Source: Hortaea werneckii
Taxonomy: Eukaryota > Ascomycota > Dothideomycetes > Mycosphaerellales > Teratosphaeriaceae
Assembly: GCA_037044905.1 (NCBI GenBank)
Contig: JBAOKB010000159.1
Location: forward strand, 62,001 to 126,000
Direction: 5' to 3'
DNA: 64,000 nt
The stretch's first letter is position 1; the number at the start of each line of letters is the position of its first letter. A program made the position numbers and the translations under genes. The notes under the pieces are model-generated. The model was given only the letters and a program-made list of their open reading frames with translations, had not been told where the DNA came from and did no database searches. Of the stretch, positions 35,501 through 47,418 are shown in pieces.

Positions 35501-38500
35501 ACCTGAACAATTGCTCAGTGCGGTTGGACATCTCATCACTCGCCTGCGCATAAGCTTCTCTCTGGAGGTCGCGGCCAACATTCGCCAGCGCGCTCATCAC
35601 ACCACCACCTTGCTGACCTTGCTGTGCGAAGCCAAGATTGGCCGCCGTCTCCCGCTCGGTATCCAAGACGATTTCGTTGTGCGAGATTTCCTCAAAAATC
35701 CCCCTCAGATAATCCTCCGGTAAGTCAGCATTGTCGTTAATGCCCCGATTGTTCTTGATAAAATCCTCGGGCGTCATGCGATTCTTGACCTGCGCCGAGT
35801 GCTGATCAGTGTTCAACATGATGACGGAGTATGCCAATACATAGGCGGTATCAGCGTTGGCGAAAGCGGCCGGGTTGCCGGTCGTATAGCGTTCTGCGAA
35901 CTTGAGCATAAGCCGATCGATCTTCTGCGCTTCACCGGGTAAGCGAAAGCTTTGCAGGAAGCGGCGCAAGGCATCGACAAAGCGTGTCCGGCTGAAGTCC
36001 ATGAAGTCCACGAAAGCATGCATGATTTTGATATTCTCCTCGTCGCCCTCGCCGAGAAACTCGCCGAGGGACTTCTTGTTGATGCGTTCGTTGTTGGACA
36101 TGAAGCTTGCGATGTCTTGAGGTGAAGAAGAGGGTATAAATCCATCCTTCAGTAAGGCTTTCAAGCCACGCTTGGGTTTGAAGTTGAATTGTCTGATTGC
36201 GTTGTTGAGCGCTGTCTTGCGCTGCTTCACCTTTTCAAGTTCGGCTGGGTCGTCTTCAGCTATTGGTGTCCCAGTCGCATCGCTGCTGGACTGTGCGCCT
36301 TCAATGGAGTTTACGGTGGGGGTTGGCGGTGCGCCCATGCTGGATCCATCTCCCCTCGTATCCAATGACTCCCTCAGATCATCTACAGAGCCCCTTGCAG
36401 CCTCGTTGTCATGCATGTTTTCACCAGAGGCTTCGCCACTGATGCCCTGTTGACCCCAGCTGACCAGGCTTCTCAAAGCGCCCGCTAGTGTCTCCAGACT
36501 CTGCATCTTGAGTGCATATTCCGGCGGCACTTCTTCGCCGCTCTGATATCTCAGCGGCTCTGTCATGTTGGCAGTCGCCAAACTCGGTGGCAGGGTTCCG
36601 CGTTCTCTCCAGTCGCTTCCGGTCTCCTTCTTCGATAAGCTCTCAAGGTATGCTTGCTGTTGAAGTCCATTCACCTGGACTGGCTGCCCTGCAAGCCGAG
36701 ATATATGCTCGATGATGCGCTGGTACATGTTGTCCAGTGCCTGTCTGTCACAATCGTAATTCAGATAGAGTTCCACCAAACACCTGCCGTCGTCGCAAAC
36801 CCTTCGGAAGAGATGCTGCACAATGTAGCTCTTCTGCCAGCTTGGTGCCGCCCGCTTCTCGAGAATTGCGAGGTAGATCTCTTTCAAGAACACTTCCAAC
36901 TCCCTCTTCAGCTGAGCCCGCAGGAACTTCGTTATTAGCCAGAAGACTTCAGCCGCAACCTCAAAGACTTTCTGTGTAGAGCTAGCTCCATTCCGGGACA
37001 GGCTCAGACACAGGTACTGCTTCACAGCCTGTGTGAAACCAGTGGCCTCTCCACTGCCACTTGCTCTGATCGTTGCGTTTTTGTCCGTGAAGACCTGACT
37101 GTGATTGAAGAGGACAGTATGTATGATATGCAAGCTCAGCAGCTTGGATCTCATGCCTTGCGACTTCAGGTCCACAGCCTCTTCCGGGCGCAGCGCCTTT
37201 GTGCTTAATTTGCACATGGCGCGGAAAACAAGGAAGGCGTCTTTGATGTAGATCTCATCCTCCTCCTCATCTTCCGTGGAGAATGCGCCGCTCTCGGTTT
37301 GAATGTTGATGGAAGGGATATCTTGCCCGGAGCCAGTCCGAGAGCCTTGGCCGTCTTTGATGGTCTGCCGTCGTCGTTTGGCTCGTGAAACCGTTGTAGG
37401 CGCTGAGTCTGCGATGTTCGCATCGTCAAAGGAGCGACGAGTTTCAAAAGTAGCAAGGGTCATCTTTTGCCGTCTTTCCTCGTTCTCCGCTGAAGACTCT
37501 GGATCAGCTGGGCCTTCTACGTTGGATGGCAATGCTGAGGTCTCGCCTTCTTCCTCATCAGGTGCATCCACTGTAGGCGAGCCCTCTCCATTGGCTAGTG
37601 CAAGTTCGGAGCTGGAGCCACGGTTCAAGCTGTGCTCACTCGAGTGGTCTCTGGCAGACTTGTGAGCAAGCCTGACCTTGACCCGCTCGAATACAGTATT
37701 CACCATCTGAACCAAAGTACCCTGTGCGATCTGCTGGTTCGCACTGCTCTTGCTCAGGAGGAAGATATTGTATGTTTGTCTGACCGACTTCAGTAGCCCA
37801 GCTCCGTGGACTACAATCTTGTCGTTCAGGATGGCTGCTAAGAGAGATTTGATAATCTGCATCTGCACTTCATTCGGGGTAGCCTCTCCCTGGAAGCAGT
37901 CACAGATCGTGTCTATCGCCCTCTCTATCAGAGGAGTCTTCTGCGGCTGGCCCTCAGCATTGGACGACGGTGGTGCAGAGAAGTACGAGTAGCTGATCAG
38001 CTTCCCGATGCAATCCAGCGCAGTCGTCACAACAGTGACAGTGTTGGCCTCGGTAGCCAGATTCAGGGGCTCAAACATGATCTCCGGGCTGATCTGGCTG
38101 GCGTCGCCGCTTGCGCTGCGGATGGCCGAGAGTGCTCGTTGTGTGCTATCCTGCAAGGGCTTCCTCTTTCTGGCATCCTTGGATGCCGCGATACTTTCCA
38201 GTGCAGTAACCACAAAAACCATGCTGGACCGAGTAGCTCCCCTGGTGGTAGCAGATGAGTTGGTCATTGTCGTCGAAGCACTGTCTGTCCTTGCTCGCGA
38301 CGCAACAGTCTGCGGAATTGGGTTGGGCGCCTCGCTAGCTGGTGTTTCAGGCACCGAAGCAGTGGGTGTAGCCTCCTGGGTCTGCACATCGCTTGGGGTA
38401 TCATGACCAGTGGACTCCGGCTCTGGCAGAGGCTCTGGATCGGGCACAGGTTCATCCGCCTGTGGAAGGTCCTGTGGCGGCGTCGATGCCTTCTCTGTCA

Positions 38501-38753
38501 CGTCGTCCGGGATAGGTGCCGTCGCTTCTGTTCGCGGCTCATCTATCTTCTCCGTCTCATTGCGCGCACCCTCGTCTTCCCCATGCTCCCCGCCCATATC
38601 TCCTCCCGTCTGCTCACCATCATGTTCCGACTCCTGGGTTTCGGTTGCACCCCCATCTTCTCGTGCTGGTTCGTTCGTATCCTGGCTCTGTCGTGTCTCG
38701 TCCGGCTGCTCCGGTTGCTGCGACGTTGCAGCTTGCTGCTCCTCGTCGGCCAT
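32538..38753 (-). CDS. SEC7: Arf guanine nucleotide exchange factor Sec7 (BIG family)
   Basis: Sec7 activates Arf GTPases at the trans-Golgi to drive vesicle formation. This is one uninterrupted exon of 2071 codons, unusually long without an intron. The first ~170 residues are low complexity (Glu/Gln/Pro-rich). The DCB region follows; the HUS box appears as LYLNYDCD near residue 664. The catalytic Sec7 domain spans about residues 843-1030 (RKTALNNAIRQFNFKPKRGL to ISHNEIVL), with the catalytic Glu in RLPGEAQKIDR near residue 939 and the motif AYSVIMLNTDQH. HDS-type helical repeats fill the rest (for example WTNIWQVLGQHFIDVGCHNN). The length and order match fungal Sec7. No frameshift occurs across 6.2 kb, in contrast to genes at the left of the window. 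Confidence 0.97.
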   Translation of the reverse strand: MADEEQQAATSQQPEQPDETRQSQDTNEPAREDGGATETQESEHDGEQTGGDMGGEHGEDEGARNETEKIDEPRTEATAPIPDDVTEKASTPPQDLPQADEPVPDPEPLPEPESTGHDTPSDVQTQEATPTASVPETPASEAPNPIPQTVASRARTDSASTTMTNSSATTRGATRSSMVFVVTALESIAASKDARKRKPLQDSTQRALSAIRSASGDASQISPEIMFEPLNLATEANTVTVVTTALDCIGKLISYSYFSAPPSSNAEGQPQKTPLIERAIDTICDCFQGEATPNEVQMQIIKSLLAAILNDKIVVHGAGLLKSVRQTYNIFLLSKSSANQQIAQGTLVQMVNTVFERVKVRLAHKSARDHSSEHSLNRGSSSELALANGEGSPTVDAPDEEEGETSALPSNVEGPADPESSAENEERRQKMTLATFETRRSFDDANIADSAPTTVSRAKRRRQTIKDGQGSRTGSGQDIPSINIQTESGAFSTEDEEEDEIYIKDAFLVFRAMCKLSTKALRPEEAVDLKSQGMRSKLLSLHIIHTVLFNHSQVFTDKNATIRASGSGEATGFTQAVKQYLCLSLSRNGASSTQKVFEVAAEVFWLITKFLRAQLKRELEVFLKEIYLAILEKRAAPSWQKSYIVQHLFRRVCDDGRCLVELYLNYDCDRQALDNMYQRIIEHISRLAGQPVQVNGLQQQAYLESLSKKETGSDWRERGTLPPSLATANMTEPLRYQSGEEVPPEYALKMQSLETLAGALRSLVSWGQQGISGEASGENMHDNEAARGSVDDLRESLDTRGDGSSMGAPPTPTVNSIEGAQSSSDATGTPIAEDDPAELEKVKQRKTALNNAIRQFNFKPKRGLKALLKDGFIPSSSPQDIASFMSNNERINKKSLGEFLGEGDEENIKIMHAFVDFMDFSRTRFVDALRRFLQSFRLPGEAQKIDRLMLKFAERYTTGNPAAFANADTAYVLAYSVIMLNTDQHSAQVKNRMTPEDFIKNNRGINDNADLPEDYLRGIFEEISHNEIVLDTERETAANLGFAQQGQQGGGVMSALANVGRDLQREAYAQASDEMSNRTEQLFRSLLRAQKRTAAGGSAPGLGGPAVKGGSRFLTASSSKHVGPMFEVTWMSFLTALSGSAQETQNLETIHLCMSGQKLAIRIACLFDLEDPRQAFVSSLASSTNLYNLSEMRAKNVEALRALLEVAQTEGNMLKESWRDVLTCISQLDRFQLISSGVEEGAVPDMLRASNASNQMNGAASRKSVQLQRRQTSRTPTSGSYAAEVAEEARNADTVRAVDRIFTSTAVLSGDAIVHFVRALTQVSWQEIQSSGQSDSPRTYSLQKLVEISGYNMLRVRFEWTNIWQVLGQHFIDVGCHNNTHVVFFALNSLRQLSMRFLEIEELPGFKFQKDFLKPFELILSNASQVAVKDMVLRCLIQMIQAKGDMIRSGWRTMFGVFTVAAREHYESIVNLAFDNVTSVYNNRFGVVISQGALADLVVCLTEFSKNMKFQKKSLQAIETLRSSVPKMLRTPECPLSQKVDVQKDAPTAEGLPKQPSRQTQEEQYWFPVLFAFHDVLMTGEDLEVRSRALNYLFEILTKYGGGFPRDFWDTLWRQLLYPIFMVLKDRKAVNQESTNHEELSVWLSTTLIQALRNMITLFTHFFDSLEYMLDRFLDLLALCICQENDTLARIGSNCLQQLILQNVKKFSPVHWEKIVGSFVDLFARTEARELFSAATASSYRRESETVNGLSDTPAPSTGDDSASISSANALRINGLSDPTSSEVSTVNGDSRSATTNTGTSDSLTLGTEHSPSPSRKPSELEDFASTGPKQQQAPVVVTAARRRYFNQIITKCVLQLLMIETVSELFNNDSVYASIPSHLLLRLMALLKKSYHFAKRFNEDRDLRTRLFREGFMKQPPNLLKQESGSASVYVLILLRMYADTSEERAASRPETEAALIPLCSDILASYISLDEETQQRNIVTWRPVVIDVLQGYTGFAPPEFSKHVATFAPLAVGLMNRDMGPDLQRAVQELWQRVCEVQLGIEKMPDMAPVPAPTSPRATVFGRRGSKQR

Positions 38754-39609
38754 CCCAGCACTTGGTCAGACCTAATCGAAGCACAGAATAGCTGATCCGG
38801 GCATGCCTCTTCCGTAATGTGTCCTTGACGCACAAGTTCCGTGGCCAACAATGCGCATACGAAACACGCCCGTCCCTATAATTTCCAGGCCTCCAATAAG
38901 CTGGGCAACGTTAACTCGCGCAATGGATGTCTCGAAGCGGCAAGTCGGGGGTTAGCGCGTCCAAGGGCCGACCACATGGCTGTCGCCTGTCCCTCCGGAG
39001 GTAGGGCTGAAAGCGAGTTCCGTGGTTGGTGCAGCGCTGCAGTCTACTCTTGGGTCACGTGATTACGTGCTTCTGCCAATCTGAAAGAGTTACATGCTAC
39101 CTAGGTATGTAGTGCAGTATGTACCTTACTCATCGACGCACCACGCACCAGGTACAGCGACTATTGCGAGGGACCGACGGACATGGGCGGTAGTTTAGGT
39201 AAAGAGCCGTCTGTGCCCATCAATATTGCGAGCAAAGCCGATGGGCGGCCCGATGCATCTCGCCGGCATGCTCGTGCAGGTCGGCTGGGACGGCCATCAA
39301 ATTTCCATCAAATTTCCATCCACGACCCCATCAAATCGCGCTGGTCGGGCCTTTTCCTTAGCGCGCACTCGAACCTCCGGCCTCCGATCGAGCATCAAAG
39401 CTTCCTCAACACGAAAATAGTTCGCGACAGCCCTCATCTGCGCCGGATCCCAGCAGCATACCACTCATCACCCCACGAGACACGCTCCATCACCAATCTC
39501 AACCGCCCTTGCTCGACATCCAGCCGCAGTTGCAGAAGAAGAGGAGGCCGATACACCCCCTTGACAGGCAGGACGAGAGAAGAGAGAGCTCAGGGACGGC
39601 ATAGCAACC
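38754..39609. promoter_or_regulatory. Divergent promoter region between SEC7 and PDH E2
   Basis: 856 bp lie between two genes transcribed outward, so both promoters are here. It includes an 11-bp direct repeat (CCATCAAATTT, 39294-39304 and 39305-39315). No factor site can be named with confidence. Confidence 0.5.
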
Positions 39610-41436
39610 ATGTCAGCTGCGGCGGTGCTCGCGAGAGCGTCGAGGGGAGTCGCGCGGAATGGCGCATTGAGCGGGTTCAGGGCACAGCAGACGTACTCGT
39701 ATGTGTTTCTCCCGCCGGGATAGAAGGGAGTGGCAAGCTTCAATGGTACATGGCAGCTAACAGGAGGGACAATGCAGGCAAAGAATACCAGCTCTCTCCG
39801 CCCTGGCAAGATACTATGCCTCCGGCAAATGTAAGATACCTTTGCATCCAAGGGCCCACAACTAAGCCTCGACATAAGAGCATTCAGACGTGCTAACACA
39901 GCTTTCTCCGGCAGTCCCCGACCACTCCATCATCTCCATGCCTGCCCTCTCCCCCACCATGACCAGCGGCAACATCGGCGCCTGGCAGAAGAAGCCTGGT
40001 GACACTCTCACCGCCGGTGAGGTGCTCGTCGAGATCGAGACCGACAAGGCCCAGATGGATTTCGAGTTCCAGGACGAGGGTGTTCTGGCCAAGATCCTTA
40101 GAGACAGTGGTGAGAAGGACGTTGGCATTGGCAACGTAAGTGTTTTGGTCCTTTCTTCGTGGGCAGCCATACTTTGGTCCTCTTGGCCTAGTATGCTGCT
40201 TGGGGCTTCTGGTTAAGTGCCGGGCCAAGGATCCAGGTGGCTGCCGGGTGTTTAAACTGAGCGTGGGCCTTGAGAAGAAAGTTGCTAACACATGCACAGC
40301 CCATTGCCGTAATGGTCGAGGATGCCGCCGATGTCGAGAAGTTCGCCGACTTCACCATCGAGGACGCTGGTGGTGACAAGGGCAAGCCAGCTGAGGACAA
40401 GAAGGGTGGCCAGGAGGCTGCCGAGTCTTCCGAGCCGCCTGCGTCTGGCTCTGGCACTGCCCCACCTGCTGCCGAGGAGTCCAAGCCCGCTGCACAGGAG
40501 ACTGAGAGCAGCGGCGAGAAGCTGCAGACCGTCCTTGACCGTGAGTCGGTCAGCCCAGCAGCCAAGAAGCTTGCTCTGGAGAAGGGCGTCGCGATCTCCA
40601 AGGTCAAGGGCACCGGCCCTAACGGCCGCGTCTCTGTCAAGGACGTCGAGAAGGCCGCCTCCTCAGGCGGTGCTGCAGGCGGTGCCGGCGCTGCTGTCCC
40701 CGCTGCTGCTGGTGCCCCCGCTGCTGCCACTTACGAGGACATCCCGGCCTCTAGCATGCGCAAGACCATTGCCTCTCGCCTCCAGCAGTCCATGAACCAG
40801 AACCCGCACTACTTCGTCGCATCCACCATCTCCGTCGGCAAGCTCATGAAGCTCCGGCAAGCCCTGAACGCTCAGGCCGACGGCAAGTACAAGCTCTCCG
40901 TCAACGACTTCCTGATCAAGGCCGTCGCCTGCGCCGCCCGCAAGGTTCCGGCCGCCAACAGCTCGTGGAGAGAGGACGGCGGCAACGTGATGATCCGCCA
41001 GCACAACGCCGTCGACGTCTCGGTCGCCGTCGCCACGCCCGTCGGCCTCATGACGCCCATCGTCAAGAACGTCATGGGCACCGGCCTCGAGAGCATCAGC
41101 AGCCAGATCAAGGAGCTGGGCAAGCGCGCCCGCGACGGCAAGCTGAAGCCCGAGGAGTACCAGGGCGGCACCATCACCATCTCCAACATGGGCATGAACG
41201 ACGCCATTGACCGCTTCACCGCCGTCATCAACCCGCCGCAAGCCTGCATCATTGCCGTCGGCGCCGTCAAGAAGGTCGCCATCCCCAGCGAGACCGAGGA
41301 GGGCGGTGTCGAGTGGGACGACCAGATGGTCATCACCGGCTCCTTCGACCACAAGGTCGTCGACGGCGCCGTCGGTGGCGAGTTCATGCGCGAGCTCAAG
41401 AGCGTGATTGAGAACCCCTTGAACATGGTCTTGTAA
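39610..41436 (+). CDS. LAT1: Dihydrolipoamide acetyltransferase, E2 of pyruvate dehydrogenase, mitochondrial
   Basis: E2 transfers acetyl groups from lipoamide to CoA within the mitochondrial pyruvate dehydrogenase complex. Four exons (39610-39698, 39778-39830, 39915-40135, 40300-41436) join to exactly 499 codons plus a stop. The N-terminus (MSAAAVLARASRGVARNG) is a mitochondrial presequence. One lipoyl domain carries the lipoylated Lys at residue 92 in EIETDKAQMDF. An Ala/Pro linker leads to the E3-binding domain (LALEKGVAISKVKGTGPNGR, about 212-231). The catalytic domain ends with SFDHKVVDGAVGGEF, the DHxxxDG motif with His472 and Asp476. The second intron uses the acceptor ending at 39914; an earlier AG at 39901 lies too close to the CTAAC branch site and would break the frame. 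Confidence 0.96.
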
Positions 41437-43478
41437 GCAAGAAGTCTTGCTTCTGCTCCAACTCACGCAATTCGTACTATGCGACTTGACTTGATCAAAG
41501 CCCTATGAGAAGAGACCAGCGGCTGGGGAGGGTGTGTCTGTGACGTGGGAGAAGGAAGATCACAGTGAGTTTGGGAGCATGAGATGGAGGTGAGGGGGCG
41601 GGTGGAGGAGGAGCGCGTGTACAGCCCAGACGCTGAAAAGGAGAAATTAGGAGTGGACTTGGGGAGGGAGGGAAGGAATTTCTCTGCATCATGTCTCATA
41701 ACTGAAGCAGGAGCGGGGAGGGTGTCGGCGCTTTTGAAAGTTGTTGGTTGTTGCTCGGAAAAATCTGTGCCTTGATATGTGATAGGTTCCTTTTTTTTTT
41801 TTTATATCTTTTTCTGCTGTGTAACAAAAGAGCGTAGCATTTCTCTCCTATCTTCTCTCTTTTTATCCTTTCTGGAGTTTTGAACCGAAGACCTTCCTGC
41901 ATGACGGGGGTTAGGGGGTTTGGATTTTTCAGACGTGGATTTAGCAAGGTCATTTCCTCGGTTCACGCAAGGTCGATACAAGCGACATCGCGCTCTGGAT
42001 AGAGGGCCCGCGAACATTGCTGCCTCTCATTCTTCCTAACACGCCTCGTCTGTCCCAGCAAAGCGTCCTCTTCGTTCCAGAATCTCTCCATACTTGCATC
42101 CGCAAACCTCGATCCAGCAACTCCAGAACAACTCACAAGAGGCTCTGAGACGAGACTTGTTACGCGCCATTCAGAGCAAACATTAGGTTGCATTGGATTT
42201 GCCTGCGTGCCTCTCGACAGGGAGGAGGGCTGTAGCTTACCATCTGTTTAATAAGAACTAGTTGCGAGTTTTGCCGTTGTAGTATCAGGTGCGTCTGCTT
42301 GCCCCCTCTTTCAAAATAGAATAAGGGGAGCATGTCAATCTACATGCCTCACCCCTCCCAAGAGAACAGCACAAAAGGAAAACAAAATGAAACAAGTACG
42401 AAAGAACAGGACGGACGATCATCCTGCATAGGGACCACGGCGAATTTGCCCAATCTCAAGGGTGTGATTACACGACAGGAAATCTTCCAACTGTATATAT
42501 TCTCGTTCGAGGATAGAGTCTCTTCCAGTCCTCCTTTTCCCACATCTGCTTCCCCGACCAAACCCAGTCAAGGGCACGGGGGCAAAGTGCAACGAAGAGA
42601 AGGGAAAAAGAAAGGAATGAGAGAAAAGGAGGAGAATTCAGTACCCTTCTCCCTTCTCCCTCCTCCCCTCTCCCTCCTCCCCATCCCTGACGAAGACGAA
42701 GAGAAAGGAACAGCCACAATAGTGTCAGCCGTCGCAGGCGAGGCAACGACCAACATTTCCCGCTCGTAACTCCACAGCCACAAAAAGTCGAACAAAGCCG
42801 CACCTTGGGATATCAATGATTTCAAGAAAAAAGAAATGGGGGGGAAGTAATAGAAAAATAACGTCCATCCCGATCCCATCCCTCCCTGAATGGCAAGAAA
42901 GAAGAGAGGCACACAAACAAAAAAGGGCACGACTCCACCATAACAGCAAGAAAAGAAAAACCAGAGAACACGCAGAGTGGTATATCCCCATCCTTCGGAC
43001 CCCCCAAATTTTTTCTTTTTTTTCTTTTTCTTTCAAACAATTTCCCATACCGCCGTCCGAAGTTTTTTTTGGCACCACAGGGGACTTTAAAATGGCCTTC
43101 AATTTTGAATTCGGAAGGATATTCATTTTCATTTTCTCCATTTAGTAAATGAAAAGAAAGTAAAAAGATCCACCTCATACAGGCAAAAAAACACAAAAAT
43201 CCGATATAGCTAAAAGAAAGAAAAAAAGGAGCAGAAAGAAAGCAAGCTTTTCTCTCAAAAGAAGAACCTCTCGCTTTTTTGCTGTGTGTATCTAAGAAGC
43301 GGGCACGAAAACACCCCTTTCACTTTCTCGTTCCCCGCAAGAAAAAACAAACTTTCCCTCCTTGTCAGAATTCTCCATTCCTTTTTTGCACATGGGTATT
43401 TCATTTCGCAGGAAAATAGACGACCAAAATCAAACAAATCAAACAAATCAAAATCAACAAATAACTATCAGAGGTATC
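41437..43478. other. Convergent intergenic region, AT- and homopolymer-rich
   Basis: About 2 kb between the PDH E2 and KH-protein stops. It is mostly low-complexity sequence: poly-T near 41790, an alternating purine then pyrimidine block at 42590-42690, and A- and T-rich runs from 42820 to 43460. It is likely a long 3' UTR for the KH gene. No coding segment is supported. Confidence 0.5.
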
Positions 43479-46400
43479 TCAATGCGGAGGCGCGATAGGC
43501 GCCGGGTATCCTGAAGATTTCGCAGCAGCAGAAGTAGTAGTAGTAGTGGGATTCATTGTCGTCGCGGTAGATGGAGTTGCGGGGGTGGGGTTAGAGGTCG
43601 AGGCGGGTCGGGAAACAGGGGCGCTGTTGCTTGCGGCCAGAGCGCCAGTGGACGAGGCAGCGCCGGCGGTGGCCTGCTTGGCGGCGGCAGCGCCGTCGGC
43701 CTTGGCGTCGTAGCGGGGGGTGGCGTCGCCGGGAGCGCCAGGCGCCGTCGTGCCGTTGACCATGCCCAGACCGGGTATCATAGGCGTAGTAGTAAGGGAA
43801 GTCGTGGACGCGTTACCGTTGACGCCGAAGGGGAATTTGGTCTCGCCAAAGGCTCCGGAGAGCGAGTTAGAAGAGGTATTGGGGCGGGAAGCACTCCCGC
43901 CGAAGGAGCCCCAGCCGTTGCTGCTGTGGCTGTGGCCGTTTTGTCCATACATGGTATTGTCACCCTCGAGATCGATGCCGGAATCGTTCCAAGGGTTGCG
44001 GTAGCCAGAGTCACGGCTCTCCATGCTGACCAGAGAAGCCTTGGAGGCGTTGTTCGATGCTTGCATGAATAGACTGCTACCTGGAGAGTTTGATCCGTTC
44101 TTGGCACGCCGACGGTCGATGAAGGATGAGAAGGAGGACATACTGCCAGGCTTGCGGAGCTTGTCGAAGATTGAACGCGAGCCCGACTCTTCGCCAAAGG
44201 TTGAACGAGTTGGAGATTCGGTATTGACAGGTGGTTCGGCCCGTTGAAGGAGCTTAGACTCGAAGTAAGGCATGTTGTCTTCAAACGAATCAGATTGTGG
44301 ACGTGGAATTGCACCCTTGACATCGTTCGCTTCCAGACCCCGAGCCATGAACGGGAGAAGGAGGAAATCAATCGCATCTTTGAGGCCGCCAGCGTTATTG
44401 CGAGTGTAGCTGAGAGTCATGCGCTCCACCAAGACATCCTTGTCGTCCTGCCTGTCTTGGCGGGGTTCGTGCACGATAACCTCGACGCAGTACTGGTCCC
44501 TCAGCTTGCGCACGGTATCCTGAGCAAACTCAACCGACTTGACGAAACTGTCAATCTCATCCGAAGCCGGGAACTCGATCTCGTGACTTTCTGGAACCAT
44601 ACCAAGGAACTCATCCACAGCCTGTGGGACCTGATATTCAGGGCCCGAGACAGTGATGATGTCGCTTGCCTGTTCAGTGCCAGGGAAAGTGATCTTGCAG
44701 TTCCACTTCTTCTCCAGCTCCTCAATCTCCTGCATGCGTGCAATGAGCTCACGATGGTAGAGGCGGTCGACGGGAACGTGCTCCGACACGAATTCAGCAT
44801 CGACCTTCTCGACCATGTCCATGATCTCCTGCTTGACAAGCTCGAGGTTGTCCGCATTGCGCGCTGGGGTACGACAGATGACGTTGTCGACTTTTATATC
44901 ATCATCATCCTTGCCGATGCCACCGCGGTCCATAGCGTTCGAGAACTTGACGAAGACGGAGTACTTCTTCATGATGCGCTGAATATGCTGACCACCAATG
45001 CCAATGATGCGCTTGTGGTACTGATCCGGCACGTGGAAGGAGATTGAAGCAGGCATCTCCAGCTCCACCAGGTCGAGACCATTCTTGGTTGCCTCATATT
45101 GCGCGCCACGCACATCAATGTAGAAGTTGTACTCGTTGAAGCCATCGAATACAATCTGCACATTGCTTTGGCTCATGATCTTGTTGATCTTACCGTTCTT
45201 CTTGCCAGAGACAAACTCCTTGTGCTCGTTGGCAAGCTCGACCTTAACGCGCAAAGTCGACTGCGCTTTCTTCACAAACGGCAACGTGTTGATGATAGAC
45301 ATGGCCGCCTTGACGGCGTCATCGCTACCATTGATGTGGAAGTTGAGCTTCTCGAACGTGATCTCAGCGCCAGAGTTGATACAGATATCCGGAAGCATTG
45401 CGCGGATGTCGGAGGGCGTCGGTTGTCGCTGCGAAGGGTCTGGGTGAGTGACCCACCAAGATGCGCTGTAGAACTGCCCAGCCAAGCCCATGATCTCGCG
45501 GACTGTCCGCTCCACATTGAGTATGTCTGTCGCAGTGACGCGCAACATACCGCTGTGGTTCCCAAGGGGCGGCAACACAACGTACGAGCCGTTGGTTTGT
45601 ACGATCCGCTGAATCTTGTCCATGCGCTCGAGCAAGATGTAGTCCACTTTGCTCATGGTGATATGGACATCCTTCATGAAATGCTTTGTGCTGATGACGA
45701 GATCGTGAAGGCGCTTCTTGGCCTGCAAGATATTGTCCATCGTTTCACCCGTGATAATGATCTCGTCTCGTCCGCGTAAGGGGATAGATCCTGGTGGCAC
45801 GTAGCCGAAGACAGCCGGGAACTGTGGCGGGAAGTAGATGGCGGCGCCTGTGGCAGACTCGATAAGCTTGATGTTACGCCTGTGCCTTCCTGCGATCAAA
45901 CTGTGCAGTGGAAGTTCCAAGCGAACAGAGTCAACTTGACGCTGGAGAAGCTGGTCAATCATGATCAAAAGTCTCGTCTTCGCGTTTTCAGAGCTCTCCA
46001 GGTCACCATACACCGCCATTTGCAGTCTCTTGTCATTGCTCTTCTCGACCGAGCCCTTAAAGCTCGCCGAGTCGGAATCCTTGCGTCGCGATTTCGCCTC
46101 CAGAAGGAAAACGTCGGCTTTCGTCTTGTCAGCAATGTCGTCCATGTGGTTGAGCACATCGGCGCGCGCGCCTTCTTGGCCTTTGGGGAAGACCAGATCG
46201 CGGTCGATATCGATGTTTTCGCAGCGCTAGAATTCACGTTAGTCCCTGTTTCCGAGCAAATTCATTACTTAGAAAACCAACCAGAGTGATAGGCGTCTCA
46301 TTGAGAATCTTAGCCCTCATCTTGTGCACGATTTCGGCATCTCCCGAGACACACACATTCGTGACCGGCGTAGTCAATGGCCCTCGCTGCATGCCGGGCA

Positions 46401-46836
46401 CCGGCTTCGGCTTGCTCGATGTGACCGTAGCATGGATCCTTTCGCCGCTCTGCTCGCTGATCTGCTTACACAGGCTCCTTAAATTCTCCACGTTCCGTGT
46501 GTGGACCGGCAACGCGTGATTAGGCGTGTCTTCCATCGCGCCATCTGCATGTGTCCACTTCTGAAAGGCGCCCATCGAGCTGTAGAGAACATCCTCCTTG
46601 TCCGGACCGGGAAGGTTGGAATTGAACGGCACATTGAAGGATAAGTTGACCGGATGACCCGGGACCGCAGGGTTAGGACTCATCGAGGTGCCGACTACGG
46701 ATCGCTTCGCGGCAGGCGGGGCAATGCTGATGTCTTGAGGCGGAGGCTGTGGTCTGCTCATGCCGAAGCCCATCGAGGGCGTCATTTTCTCCCAGCCATG
46801 CCTGGCCTGGCCAGTGAAGTTGGAAATCTTGTGCAT
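43479..46836 (-). CDS. Multi-KH-domain RNA-binding protein (YLL032C/Bicaudal-C-like)
   Basis: This probably binds mRNA; the fungal family is poorly characterised. Exon 1 (46282-46836) and exon 2 (43479-46226) flank a 55-bp intron (GTTGGT..TAG) and give about 1100 residues. Repeated KH folds are visible, with GxxG loops such as SLIAGRHRRNIKLIESATGA and KRIIGIGGQHIQRIMKKYSV; others (GKKNGKINKIMSQSNV) have changed loops. The last ~250 residues are Ser/Asn/Ala/Thr-rich and disordered, ending in Thr- and Ala-runs. The start is uncertain: the ATG at 46836 is used, but 46785 has a good A-rich Kozak context and would remove 17 residues. No frameshift. Confidence 0.85.
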
Positions 46837-47381
46837 CCCCAAGAGTCAAAGGCGGGGGGACACCGCTTCCGCTGCTTCCGGGAAAACCGAAGCAGACGGA
46901 CGTCTCTTGAGCGAAGAAGCGAGCGTAAGAATCGAGGATCGAGTAGCAAGAAAGAGAGGGACCCTCTACTGCAAAGCAACAAAAGCGCAACTCCGGGAGC
47001 AAGAAAGAAGCGGCAACGCGTACAAGAAAGATAACGCCACAGCCGATCAAGGTCGTCGATGCATTGGGCGGCGGAGTCGAGATGGGAATGTGATGAGGTG
47101 GTGGTGGGTGACGGGTCGCCGGTGCGCGCAGCAGAGAGCAACAGCAGCAGCAGCGGCAGCAAGAGGTGAGATCGTCAGAACGAAACCAGGTCACGTGCAG
47201 CGCGCTACGGCGTTCGGCTGCTGACCCGCGCCCGAACTTGCAGGGATGCGGGAACTGTAACAACCGTAAGATCGTCCACCGTCCGCGGAGCGGTCTCTCA
47301 CATTCTTACCCCAAAATGTCACCATCGTCTGCCTGAAGGCTACAGAGCCTCTAGAACTTCGCGATGACGCTTTCCATTTGA

Positions 47382-47418
<37 letters not shown>

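Noticed and set aside
39183..39896. 237-codon plus-strand frame overlapping the first PDH E2 exons
   Set aside because: It is a different frame from the real first two exons, which encode the presequence and splice perfectly.
46673..47263. 196-codon minus-strand frame overlapping the KH gene start
   Set aside because: Its sequence is Leu/Ser/Arg/Cys-rich without family resemblance; it is a shadow of the first KH exon and leader.
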